NCBI GenBank assembly: GCA_028718845.1
Contig: JAQULA010000109.1
Span: 1-6,041, forward strand
Source of the DNA: Candidatus Omnitrophota bacterium
GTDB lineage: Bacteria; Omnitrophota; Gorgyraeia; B26-G9
Direction: 5' to 3'
Length of the DNA: 6,041 nt
Each line of letters begins with the position of its first letter. The first letter of the stretch is position 1. A program made the translations under genes and the position numbers. Below, in pieces: positions 1 to 6,041 of this stretch. The notes beneath the pieces were generated by a model. That model saw only the letters and a program-made list of their open reading frames with translations. It was not told where the DNA came from and did no database searches.

Positions 1-1693
1 TGATCCGCAACGCCGTATCCAGGCCGTAACTCCAGCGCCGGCCTTCCATCTTCTGCCCGCTGGATTCTTTATCGATAATTTCAATGGTATCGTGAGAAAC
101 GTCATAATGTTTCCCGCGCTGGTAATACAAATGCGCGGAAAGCGCCAACTCCACATATTCCTGCCACAGGTGGATATCCCCGAATCCGAACAGGGTCCCT
201 TTGTTCCAGGTGTACTCTTCCATCGCAGCGAGTTCCCGCTCCAGCCAGGCCAGCCCCAGCTTATTAAGCACGACTTTTGAACCGTAGGCCACGCAAAGTT
301 CGTTATTGACCTTTTTTCCATCCTCGGTCAACAACCCGCCCGCCCGGATCATTTTGTCGGCGAATTTCTGCATCTCCATTCTTTGCTCGGCCTGTTTTTT
401 CAATTCCTGTTCATTAAACATCCCCGCGCCGGAGATAACACACGGGGTAAATAACTGCAGCTTTAACGGGATATCCCCTTCATCAAATGCCAGAAAATAG
501 GCCTGCTTTCCCCACTGCAGTACCGCGGCATCGCCGGGACGGGAAGTGAACACATCATCTTCGAACCGGTGGATGAAATTACTGATATTAACGTAGACAA
601 TATCCGCTTCCGCGTAGAGAGTTTGCTCGGTTGTCGCCTCCCACTCACCTTTATCATTTACGAAATAGGCCTGCCGTTTCCCTCCTTCGGACAAAACAAA
701 TCCTGTTTTCAATCCAAAGCGGGCAGCGACCATTCCGCTTATGCACGCGTCTCGGCGCACCAGCCCCTCTTCGGTATGCACAATAGTCACTTCTTTTTTC
801 AGCGAGGAATCTTTCGAGCGTTTCCATCTATTATCCAGACTCCGCATAATTCCGGTACCGCTGAAAACGAAGGTCTTTCCTGCCGAAGTGGGCATATTCA
901 CTATCGCCCCGCGCCACATGGCAAGAATACTTTCCGCCTGTTTTCCCCATTTATCCGATTTCCAGGGGGCGTATTTCACCCCGTCAACCGTTACCGTCTC
1001 CCCGGTCAATTCGCTCAACAATATCGCCTGTTTGACCAACTCCAGGATTTCCGGTTCACTCTTCGAAACCTGACCTTTTGAACGCACGGCATCGAACTTT
1101 TCCTCAAATTCTTTCCGGGTCATCACCCGCGCGTAAATATCTCCGGAATCGGTTACGATTTCGTTCACCGGAGCATTTTCCGCCTTGGCTTTTAATACCG
1201 ATTTCCTTACCGCCTCGCTTGCGGACCTCCCCGCCGACCTGGGAACAACCACCAATACCGCTCCGTCGAAGTTCATCCGGTTCTGCGCGGGAACCTGCAA
1301 TTCCAAAGGCAGGTCCTCGTCCTTTAGGTCAGCGCCGTAAATAAATAATTCGTCCTGTTCCCCTCTTACATATCTTAATATTTTGAGGTTTATATCATAA
1401 ACTTCGATTCCCTGCTCCCGCAATTCATCTTCCAGGATCAATAACTCCTGGGATGTCCCGGCGTGCTTCAAAGCCGTCAAACCCGCGGATAGGTCGAGAA
1501 TTACTTTTAGTCTTTCATTGAAAGAAATCTTTTCGATATTTGTGGTTGGAGAGAGAGTCGCGGTACCCCGGTCTTTCAGCCAGCGCAGGTCGCCGCCGGC
1601 AGCGTAGGAAATATCCGTAACCAAAAACGCCGAGACAATTATCGCGGCGACAATTTTGATCCGGAATTTATATGTCCTGCCTGAGTATATCAT
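1..1693 (-). CDS. SecA-like DEAD-type ATPase with signal peptide and long N-terminal extension (C-terminus beyond window)
   Basis: An open frame of 564 codons runs from the ATG at 1693 off the left edge. Residues 1-31 form a Sec signal peptide: a basic n-region (R6, K9, R11, K13), a hydrophobic core at about 14-25, and a plausible cleavage site SYA|A after residue 31. Residues 35-245 are an unrecognised extension. From about 250 the chain follows the SecA motor: Walker A PTSAGKT (268-274; SecA has TGEGKT), RRDA (313-316), Walker-B-like DEGD (404-407; SecA has DEVD) and TPCVISG (416-422; SecA has TPLIISG). A region resembling the preprotein cross-linking domain follows, then GRRWSYGL (551-558), matching the SecA GRRWSDGL motif. 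True SecA is cytosolic, has no signal peptide, and has Walker A near residue 100, so this is a divergent paralogue and not the housekeeping translocase. Whether it hydrolyses ATP or moves protein is unknown. The start is supported by a Shine-Dalgarno site 7 nt upstream. The family call is fairly sure; the function is not. Confidence 0.8.
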   Translation of the reverse strand, partial: MIYSGRTYKFRIKIVAAIIVSAFLVTDISYAAGGDLRWLKDRGTATLSPTTNIEKISFNERLKVILDLSAGLTALKHAGTSQELLILEDELREQGIEVYDINLKILRYVRGEQDELFIYGADLKDEDLPLELQVPAQNRMNFDGAVLVVVPRSAGRSASEAVRKSVLKAKAENAPVNEIVTDSGDIYARVMTRKEFEEKFDAVRSKGQVSKSEPEILELVKQAILLSELTGETVTVDGVKYAPWKSDKWGKQAESILAMWRGAIVNMPTSAGKTFVFSGTGIMRSLDNRWKRSKDSSLKKEVTIVHTEEGLVRRDACISGMVAARFGLKTGFVLSEGGKRQAYFVNDKGEWEATTEQTLYAEADIVYVNISNFIHRFEDDVFTSRPGDAAVLQWGKQAYFLAFDEGDIPLKLQLFTPCVISGAGMFNEQELKKQAEQRMEMQKFADKMIRAGGLLTEDGKKVNNELCVAYGSKVVLNKLGLAWLERELAAMEEYTWNKGTLFGFGDIHLWQEYVELALSAHLYYQRGKHYDVSHDTIEIIDKESSGQKMEGRRWSYGLDTALRI

Positions 1694-1700
1694 GGTCGCA

Positions 1701-1705
1701 TCCTA
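1701..1705 (-). promoter_or_regulatory. Ribosome binding site of the SecA-like gene
   Basis: On the minus strand TAGGA ends 7 nt before the ATG at 1693. This is good Shine-Dalgarno spacing and fixes the start that gives the intact signal peptide. Confidence 0.65.
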
Positions 1706-1732
1706 CGTTTAACCATTTCATTTATAGAATCA

Positions 1733-1761
1733 ATATATAATATAGTTAATATATTATATAT
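1733..1761. repeat. Perfect 12-bp inverted repeat made only of A and T, 5-nt spacer
   Basis: Positions 1733-1744 are the exact reverse complement of 1750-1761, separated by GTTAA. It lies 40 nt upstream of the SecA-like ATG, inside the predicted leader. It could be an operator-type palindrome or a weak RNA hairpin close to the ribosome binding site. AT-rich spacers produce such palindromes by chance more often than mixed sequence does, so the function is uncertain. Confidence 0.5.
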
Positions 1762-1786
1762 ACAAACTTAAATTTTTTATATTTTT

Positions 1787-1806
1787 ATTTGCGCCCCTAC
1801 GCAAAT
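1787..1806 (-). repeat. Leader hairpin with 7-bp stem and 6-nt loop
   Basis: ATTTGCG (1787-1793) pairs exactly with CGCAAAT (1800-1806) around a six-base loop, TAGGGG in the minus-strand RNA. No T-run follows in either direction, so it does not look like a terminator. It sits mid-leader, about 95 nt before the SecA-like start. A structural or regulatory role is possible but unproven. Confidence 0.4.
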
Positions 1807-1927
1807 TCGATATAAAAATCAGTATAAGAATTTTCCGCTCCTCGACACTCCCGGCACTATTATTTTCGTAACTTATTTAATTTACAATAAGATAGAAAAA
1901 TTTTATAACCTTTTTCAAGACATTTTA

Positions 1928-1956
1928 AGTATAGCATAATAAGTTCCCAAAGTCAA
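1928..1956 (-). promoter_or_regulatory. Sigma70-type promoter for the SecA-like gene
   Basis: On the minus strand TTGACT (1956-1951) matches the -35 consensus at five of six bases. After exactly 17 bp comes TATACT (1933-1928), five of six to the -10 consensus, preceded directly by TGC, an extended -10 element. Transcription would begin near 1921, giving an untranslated leader of about 225 nt. It points toward the SecA-like gene with nothing coding in between, so that gene can be transcribed independently of the upstream pair. Confidence 0.7.
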
Positions 1957-2001
1957 ACAAAATTTGATTTTTTTTATTGATATAACCAGTTGAAAACAAA
2001 T

Positions 2002-2037
2002 ATGTTACCAACATGTATTTTTGCCATATTTTGCCAT
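2002..2037. repeat. Short hairpin plus tandem 9-bp repeat downstream of the fusion gene
   Basis: ATGTT and AACAT (2002-2006 and 2010-2014) form a 5-bp inverted repeat with a 3-nt loop. Next to it TTTTGCCAT occurs twice with a 10-bp period (2019-2027 and 2029-2037). The element lies between the possible terminator and the promoter, some 45-85 bp upstream of the -35 box. One helical turn between the repeats would suit a protein-binding site, but it is short enough to be chance. Confidence 0.25.
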
Positions 2038-2040
2038 TTT

Positions 2041-2069
2041 AAAAATTTCGCATTTTTCAGCGAATTTCC
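2041..2069 (-). terminator. Possible weak rho-independent terminator after the fusion gene
   Basis: About 15 nt beyond the stop codon at 2081, the minus strand has TTCGC (2064-2060) pairing with GCGAA (2051-2047) around an 8-nt loop. After one A-A mismatch the stem can extend by A-T pairs. A run of five T follows on the minus strand (2045-2041). The GC stem is short, so termination would be inefficient. Its position fits the end of the two-gene unit. Confidence 0.35.
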
Positions 2070-2080
2070 CCTTTTTGCTT

Positions 2081-4447
2081 TTAAATTGCCTGTTCAAATT
2101 TCAGCGCTATATTTTGGGTAATTTCCGTTCGTTTCTGTAATAATACCGGCCTCATCTCTGCCACATTGGGCTGCACCAAACTTTGCCGATAACGATTATA
2201 CTCGGCGATCAACTGATTGTACACCGGTAATACCGGCGCCGATTGCCCGGTTAAAAAGTCGGCAATCGCTTGCCCATTTTCTTTTAATAACGCCGAAACT
2301 GCCGGGACCAGCGCCTCACGAGGTTCCTTGCCGTTATGCACACTCGTACTTTCGCCCCAATTATCCGAACCCAGCGGCTTATTCACCCGAATACTCTGCG
2401 CCAGCAGAGAATACAACCTGAACACCGGATCGGCCCGCCCGCTGTATTCATCCGCCCGGGTAAAATATTCCACCGCACTCTCTTTATCATTCTTAAGCAC
2501 GGCAACCTCACCGGCATAAAAAACATACTGCGACGCGTGCGCGGGGTCAATCGCGGTTAAACGCCGATACATTTCGATTGCCGCATTATACTGCCCCTTT
2601 TCCCGGAGCCAGGCTGCTTCGTCCAGGCATGCCGGAATAAACTCATCCCCAGCTTTTTCATCATCGCCGAATAGTTTTTTTATTATCGCGTACTGCTGAA
2701 ATGCCTCCTTAAAATTTTTTTGTTTTACCCGGAGCAGTACCAACGCTTTAAGCGCGCTGGAAAAACCCAACTCGATACTCTTCTCCTTTCCCCCGCTTTT
2801 CAGGTGCGCCAGTCTGAAAAATTTTACCGCCCGCTCAATATCTCCCTGCTCATAATAAATCCCGGCCAACGCGGCCAACGCCGTTAGATCATTCGGGTCA
2901 TTCTTCAGGATTTCTTCGTATTCCCGCGGTTGTTTATAAGTAATGATTATCGGAGCCTGCAAACGATACGCCGTCCCGGGCAGATTGTGCAGGTTTCTTT
3001 TAACATCAACCACGGTGTAATCGCTGTCAAGGTCTTTCATCAACTGATATTTATACCCGGATCCAAACCGCGCCCGATAATGCATACCGTTATCAAAACG
3101 CAGGACAATCATCCCGTCCTTTTTCAGCACGTTCATCGATCGGCGAACCAGATATTCCGGGCCGGACTCCGGCGCATTGATAACAATCAGGTCAAAGCAT
3201 TCCCGCCCGAAATGATCCACGGCGTCTTTGACATCCAGGCACTGCACCTTGCGCCCCTGGTTCATTCCCCGGACCACGGCACCGGGATTAATATCGATAC
3301 CGATTACTTCCGCTCCGATCCGCTTATTATCAAGCAAGTTTTGAAATGCTTCGACAAACCGCCCGTCATGAGTACCGACATCCAATACGCGCAAATAACG
3401 CTTGCCGAAATGTTTTTTGATAATCGCGGCCATATCCCGTTCGGAGCGGAACATAAAATATACCGCTATCCCCCGCTCGATCAGCCAAACCGTTAGCCGC
3501 AAAGGCAGCAATAACACCTGCAGTACGCTGACCCCGGTTATCCGGTTGAACCATGTCTCGGCGCTTTCCCTGGCCGCCGGGGGGATACAATAACGCGCGG
3601 TTACCTGCGCCAGCAGCCCCACTGTTTTCAACCCTGCGACGAACAGTACTTTCGACCAGGCCGGCTCACCCTGCCCCCGGTTGTGAATAATCAGCCGCGG
3701 AACACTTTCCGGAAAATCCGGCACAAATTCACCTTCGTTAAAAAATTTAATCGCAAATATTCCCTGCTGCATAAGCGCTCTTTTAAACCGCACCCTCCGC
3801 GGGGCTTCACACACAACCGTGATATCCGCGCTGAATCCGGAACGCGGCATATAGTATCCGGCCGCTTCTGTCCCTTCAACAATAATTACCCGCGCCGTTG
3901 TCGGCGCCGAGCGGATGAATTTTTCCAGTATAAACGGCGCTTCCAGCACCGCGTCGCTTATGGAGCCGAATGATTCTGCCGCGGCATTTACGATCGAATC
4001 GATCTGTCCGCAAACAATTGCCCGCGCCGGGACAGTGCGAAAGCCGCGTTGCTGAATAATATTAACCAGCGTAGTCTTCCCGGCGCTTACATCACCGTCA
4101 ACGCAAATGATCAACGGCCGGCCGTCCGCTCTCGAAGCCTGCGCGACCCAATCATCCAGTTTTTTATATCCCTGATCCAGACTGTCGGCTTCAGCGCGCA
4201 GGACCGCGTTTTCCGGCCGGCTTTTCCGTTCATCCGGAGCAAACTCCGAAGCCGTTTTCAATAACCCGGAATCGGCATAATGTAAAAATACCGTGTGCAA
4301 TCCGGCGGCGTCGCAATATAACCGGGGAGAAAGCATTTCCGCCTTAATTCCGGCAAGATTCGCCGCCGGATAATCTCCCCCGTCCGGGACGCCAGCCGGT
4401 ATCAATATAGCCTGAATAAGCAAAAACGCCAGACCCACTCTGGTCAT
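2081..4447 (-). CDS. Fusion protein: export-like leader, uridine-kinase-like P-loop domain, SAM methyltransferase, TPR repeats
   Basis: From the ATG at 4447 this is 788 residues (numbered so here). Residues 1-19 look like a signal peptide or membrane anchor (R3, hydrophobic 4-16). About 108-225 resembles uridine-kinase-type P-loop enzymes: Walker A GDVSAGKTT (118-126), VIIVEG (187-192), then a strand and arginine-rich helix (207-223). About 306-333 is strongly hydrophobic, possibly a membrane-facing helix. About 340-475 is a Rossmann methyltransferase: VLDVGTHDGRF (354-364, SAM-binding glycine loop), acidic motif II in GIDINP (383-388), and FDLIVINAPES (418-428). TPR-like helix pairs lie at about 510-552, 605-636 and 639-672. 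Substrates are unknown. In-frame ATGs also occur at 4507 and 4489; the latter overlaps the previous stop as ATGA. I chose 4447 because GAGG lies 7 nt upstream and it starts right before the hydrophobic leader. The chain ends in EQAI, like its upstream neighbour. The domain calls are firm, the role unknown. Confidence 0.8.
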   Translation of the reverse strand: MTRVGLAFLLIQAILIPAGVPDGGDYPAANLAGIKAEMLSPRLYCDAAGLHTVFLHYADSGLLKTASEFAPDERKSRPENAVLRAEADSLDQGYKKLDDWVAQASRADGRPLIICVDGDVSAGKTTLVNIIQQRGFRTVPARAIVCGQIDSIVNAAAESFGSISDAVLEAPFILEKFIRSAPTTARVIIVEGTEAAGYYMPRSGFSADITVVCEAPRRVRFKRALMQQGIFAIKFFNEGEFVPDFPESVPRLIIHNRGQGEPAWSKVLFVAGLKTVGLLAQVTARYCIPPAARESAETWFNRITGVSVLQVLLLPLRLTVWLIERGIAVYFMFRSERDMAAIIKKHFGKRYLRVLDVGTHDGRFVEAFQNLLDNKRIGAEVIGIDINPGAVVRGMNQGRKVQCLDVKDAVDHFGRECFDLIVINAPESGPEYLVRRSMNVLKKDGMIVLRFDNGMHYRARFGSGYKYQLMKDLDSDYTVVDVKRNLHNLPGTAYRLQAPIIITYKQPREYEEILKNDPNDLTALAALAGIYYEQGDIERAVKFFRLAHLKSGGKEKSIELGFSSALKALVLLRVKQKNFKEAFQQYAIIKKLFGDDEKAGDEFIPACLDEAAWLREKGQYNAAIEMYRRLTAIDPAHASQYVFYAGEVAVLKNDKESAVEYFTRADEYSGRADPVFRLYSLLAQSIRVNKPLGSDNWGESTSVHNGKEPREALVPAVSALLKENGQAIADFLTGQSAPVLPVYNQLIAEYNRYRQSLVQPNVAEMRPVLLQKRTEITQNIALKFEQAI

Positions 4448-4454
4448 ACTCTTA

Positions 4455-4458
4455 CCTC
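4455..4458 (-). promoter_or_regulatory. Ribosome binding site deciding the start of the fusion gene
   Basis: GAGG on the minus strand, 7 nt before the ATG at 4447, is the best Shine-Dalgarno match among the candidate starts (4507, 4489, 4468, 4447). It lies 28-31 nt downstream of the upstream gene's stop, so translation may be coupled. Confidence 0.5.
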
Positions 4459-4485
4459 GGCTCCTCATATTTTCAGGAAAATTTC

Positions 4486-6041
4486 TCATATCGCCTGTTC
4501 GATGCAATACGCCGGCTCCGGCAGCGACAACACCGACTTCAGCCGCGCGTTAAGATTGTTTATCGCCTGCAGCAGTGGATTCTTAAATAGAACGTTGTTC
4601 TTGCGCGCATTCGAAACCATTTCTTTCCATCCCTCATACGTTTCCGGCACATCCGGCGGCAATTCGCTCAGGATCAGGTTACGCCTGGCCACGACCTCGG
4701 TATCAATCGTCGCCGCGCCGACACCTTTGCGATCCGGATCGAGCGCCACGGTAACAACACCGCTTCCGCCGACAACCACACCGGCGCCTTTACCGGTATC
4801 GAGGTCTTCTCCGACCGCGCCTCTTTTCTTGGCGAAATACGGATCGACCATCAGGACCCGGTTATTCGCCAGGGTTTTAACGTGTCCGTCGACCATGGAT
4901 TTATGCCCGATAACCAGCACCGCGGAATCCCGGGCGGCCCCGAATTGATCGAACACCCGGTCCATGAAGGCCCCGCTCTCATCCGAGGCCTGCAATGCGT
5001 ACGCGTACCCGTCGGGTTCGGCGACATCATGCAGATAAAGGTATTCCGCGCCTTTTTCATAACGAACGAATAAGGGAGAATACGGGCTCAATGAAAGTTT
5101 TTCGATCAGCCGCATGGTCGGCCGGCTGTCGATCGTCTCGAGAAACTCCTTTGCCGATATCTCCCCGGCATCAAGCCGGCGATACAGGTTCTTTACCTCC
5201 CCGGCAAAATCCCGGATATTTTGTTCCAGCTGCCGGTAATACTCCCGGACGGTCACTCCGCCGGGAAGCGCTTTACCGTCAATGTCGACAAACCTTCCCT
5301 GTCTATCCACCGCGACATTACCGTGCAGCACAATCGCCGTGGGATGTTTATTCCAGGTAATCCCCGGGAATCCGGACGTGGTTTCGTCAATCTTCCGCAT
5401 CAGCGGCGACGGCTCGATCACGTCGAACAATTTAAAATGTTCGAGAAAACTCAGCACCAGCGACCGCGCCTGCGGGCTGGCGACAAAATTCATCCGCAGC
5501 GAGTTCAGCACCGCCTGCTCCCGTTCCGACAACCCGTATTCCCGCCGGAACATCGACAGCAGGACATCCTGCTCTTCCGGGGAAAGGTCGCCCGCGGATA
5601 TCGTAAGATCGCCGCGCACCTTCGCCATCAATGCCCGTTCGCGGACGTTAAAATTACCCGTTTTCAGGATCAGATATTCCTCCGGGATCCTCGCCAGCAG
5701 TAATGCCTTTTCCCGCGGAGAACGCAGTGGATCCAGTTTCAGCCGGATATTGAACATTGCCTGTTCGTAGATGGAGTTCATCCCGCCGGGAAGGCGTTTT
5801 TTCAAATCGGCGATGTTTTCGCTGGTATATTTCGGTTCCGCGTCGGCAAAGTCCATAAGAACGTTGAAATCAATGCCCAGTTTGTTCAGCATATCGAAAT
5901 TGTTATAGCGTAATTCGCTGGCGATGGAAAGCGCGGTAAGGAACGGGTTTCCCAGACAACCGCCGATCGTCCAGAATTCTTTCTCGCCGAAGATCAGTTT
6001 CGCCTGATTCTTTTCCAGCAGGTCCTGTAATTCGAACAGCC
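4486..6041 (-). CDS. Class III fructose-1,6-bisphosphatase-like protein with a degenerate metal site (N-terminus beyond window)
   Basis: The frame is open to the right edge, so only the last 517 residues are visible; the ATG at 5892 is internal because homology continues upstream of it. Numbering from the edge, several landmarks match the Firmicutes-type class III FBPase family (calcineurin-like phosphoesterase fold): LRYNNFDML (43-51; family LRYNNLDTL), VLHGNV (237-242; family LYHGCI), SPLF (321-324), IGHK (377-380; family NGHV), a VIDGGF-like strand MVDPYF (397-402), and TEVV (447-450). Gene-wide order and spacing also fit. Family enzymes release phosphate from fructose 1,6-bisphosphate in gluconeogenesis. 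Here the metal-binding GNHD motif aligns with GEKE (18-21), losing the Asn and His ligands, while the later histidines (239 and 379) remain. This suggests an inactive or repurposed phosphatase. Motifs I and II lie outside the window. About 60 extra C-terminal residues end in EQAI. It is probably co-transcribed with the downstream fusion gene, 38 bp away by the preferred start. Confidence 0.78.
   Translation of the reverse strand, partial: LFELQDLLEKNQAKLIFGEKEFWTIGGCLGNPFLTALSIASELRYNNFDMLNKLGIDFNVLMDFADAEPKYTSENIADLKKRLPGGMNSIYEQAMFNIRLKLDPLRSPREKALLLARIPEEYLILKTGNFNVRERALMAKVRGDLTISAGDLSPEEQDVLLSMFRREYGLSEREQAVLNSLRMNFVASPQARSLVLSFLEHFKLFDVIEPSPLMRKIDETTSGFPGITWNKHPTAIVLHGNVAVDRQGRFVDIDGKALPGGVTVREYYRQLEQNIRDFAGEVKNLYRRLDAGEISAKEFLETIDSRPTMRLIEKLSLSPYSPLFVRYEKGAEYLYLHDVAEPDGYAYALQASDESGAFMDRVFDQFGAARDSAVLVIGHKSMVDGHVKTLANNRVLMVDPYFAKKRGAVGEDLDTGKGAGVVVGGSGVVTVALDPDRKGVGAATIDTEVVARRNLILSELPPDVPETYEGWKEMVSNARKNNVLFKNPLLQAINNLNARLKSVLSLPEPAYCIEQAI

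Larger units (their letters stand above)
1694..2080. other. AT-rich intergenic region between the fusion gene and the SecA-like gene
   Basis: This 387-bp gap contains no credible coding frame on either strand. Its composition drops sharply to AT-rich compared with the flanking genes, except for a short GC-rich patch at about 1837-1857. Read on the minus strand it holds, in order: a weak terminator-like hairpin, a short direct repeat, a strong promoter, and a leader of about 225 nt with two inverted repeats before the SecA-like gene. I recognise no known riboswitch or RNA family in the leader. Confidence 0.7.

Noticed and set aside
569..1081. 170-codon open frame on the plus strand, opposite the SecA-like gene
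   Set aside because: It lies wholly antisense to a frame with clear SecA motifs, its translation has no recognisable domain, and it has no good ribosome binding site.
1..1693. Housekeeping secA
   Set aside because: The signal peptide, the Walker A at residue 268 instead of about 100, and the altered motifs point to a divergent paralogue, so no gene symbol was given.
1787..1806. Hairpin read as a terminator
   Set aside because: Neither strand has a T-run directly after the stem, and on the minus strand it lies inside the leader upstream of an intact gene.
1818..1856. Possible short leader peptide (GTG start, 12 codons) in the SecA-like leader
   Set aside because: There is no ribosome binding site before the GTG, and the peptide has no arrest-like motif such as that of SecM.
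4448..4507. Longer starts for the fusion gene at 4507 or 4489
   Set aside because: They cannot be excluded: 4489 gives an ATGA overlap with the previous stop. However, they add only a polar 14-20 residue tail before the hydrophobic leader and have poorer Shine-Dalgarno sites than 4447.
2930..5770. Several plus-strand frames of 150-190 codons (for example 2930-3496 and 5282-5770)
   Set aside because: All are antisense to the methyltransferase/TPR fusion or to the FBPase-like gene and have low-complexity, Pro/Arg/Ser-rich translations typical of shadow frames.
4486..5892. ATG at 5892 as the start of the FBPase-like gene
   Set aside because: The frame stays open to the window edge and the 49 upstream codons match the family, including the GEKE/GNHD column and LRYNN, so the true start is outside the window.
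2081..6041. FBPase-like plus kinase-like genes as a Calvin-cycle (FBPase/phosphoribulokinase) pair
   Set aside because: The phosphatase metal motif is degenerate, the kinase domain is only loosely of the uridine kinase/phosphoribulokinase type and is fused to a methyltransferase and TPRs, and no other cycle gene is present.

Overview
The window holds three long genes, all on the minus strand, and one AT-rich intergenic gap. Reading in the direction of transcription (high to low coordinates) they are: (1) the C-terminal 517 residues of a protein related to class III (Firmicutes-type) fructose-1,6-bisphosphatase, running off the right edge; (2) a roughly 790-residue fusion protein with an N-terminal export-like segment, a uridine-kinase-like P-loop domain, a SAM-dependent methyltransferase domain and C-terminal TPR repeats; (3) after a 387-bp gap, the N-terminal 564 residues of a SecA-like DEAD-type ATPase that carries a convincing Sec signal peptide and a long N-terminal extension, running off the left edge. 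Genes 1 and 2 are tightly packed and look co-transcribed. Gene 3 has its own strong sigma70-type promoter and a leader of about 225 nt.

The organism is bacterial: Shine-Dalgarno sites, a -35/-10 promoter with 17-bp spacing, and coding DNA of moderate GC with very AT-rich spacers. Long, multi-domain, signal-peptide-bearing proteins built from normally cytosolic enzyme folds, including SecA-like ATPases, remind me of uncultured PVC-superphylum and Omnitrophota-like genomes. That placement is an inference from style, not from a marker gene, and is weak.

None of the three proteins looks like the standard housekeeping version of its family. The phosphatase has lost the metal-binding GNHD motif (it reads GEKE). 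The SecA relative has a signal peptide, about 150 extra residues before the Walker A motif, and altered ATPase motifs. The middle protein joins a kinase-like domain, a methyltransferase and TPRs in one chain behind a hydrophobic leader. The two C-termini that can be seen (genes 1 and 2) end in the same four residues, EQAI, although the proteins are otherwise unrelated. This suggests a shared C-terminal tag or a common processing or targeting route. The joint function is unknown; the set looks like repurposed enzyme folds placed outside the cytoplasm or at the membrane. The plus strand shows no credible gene.
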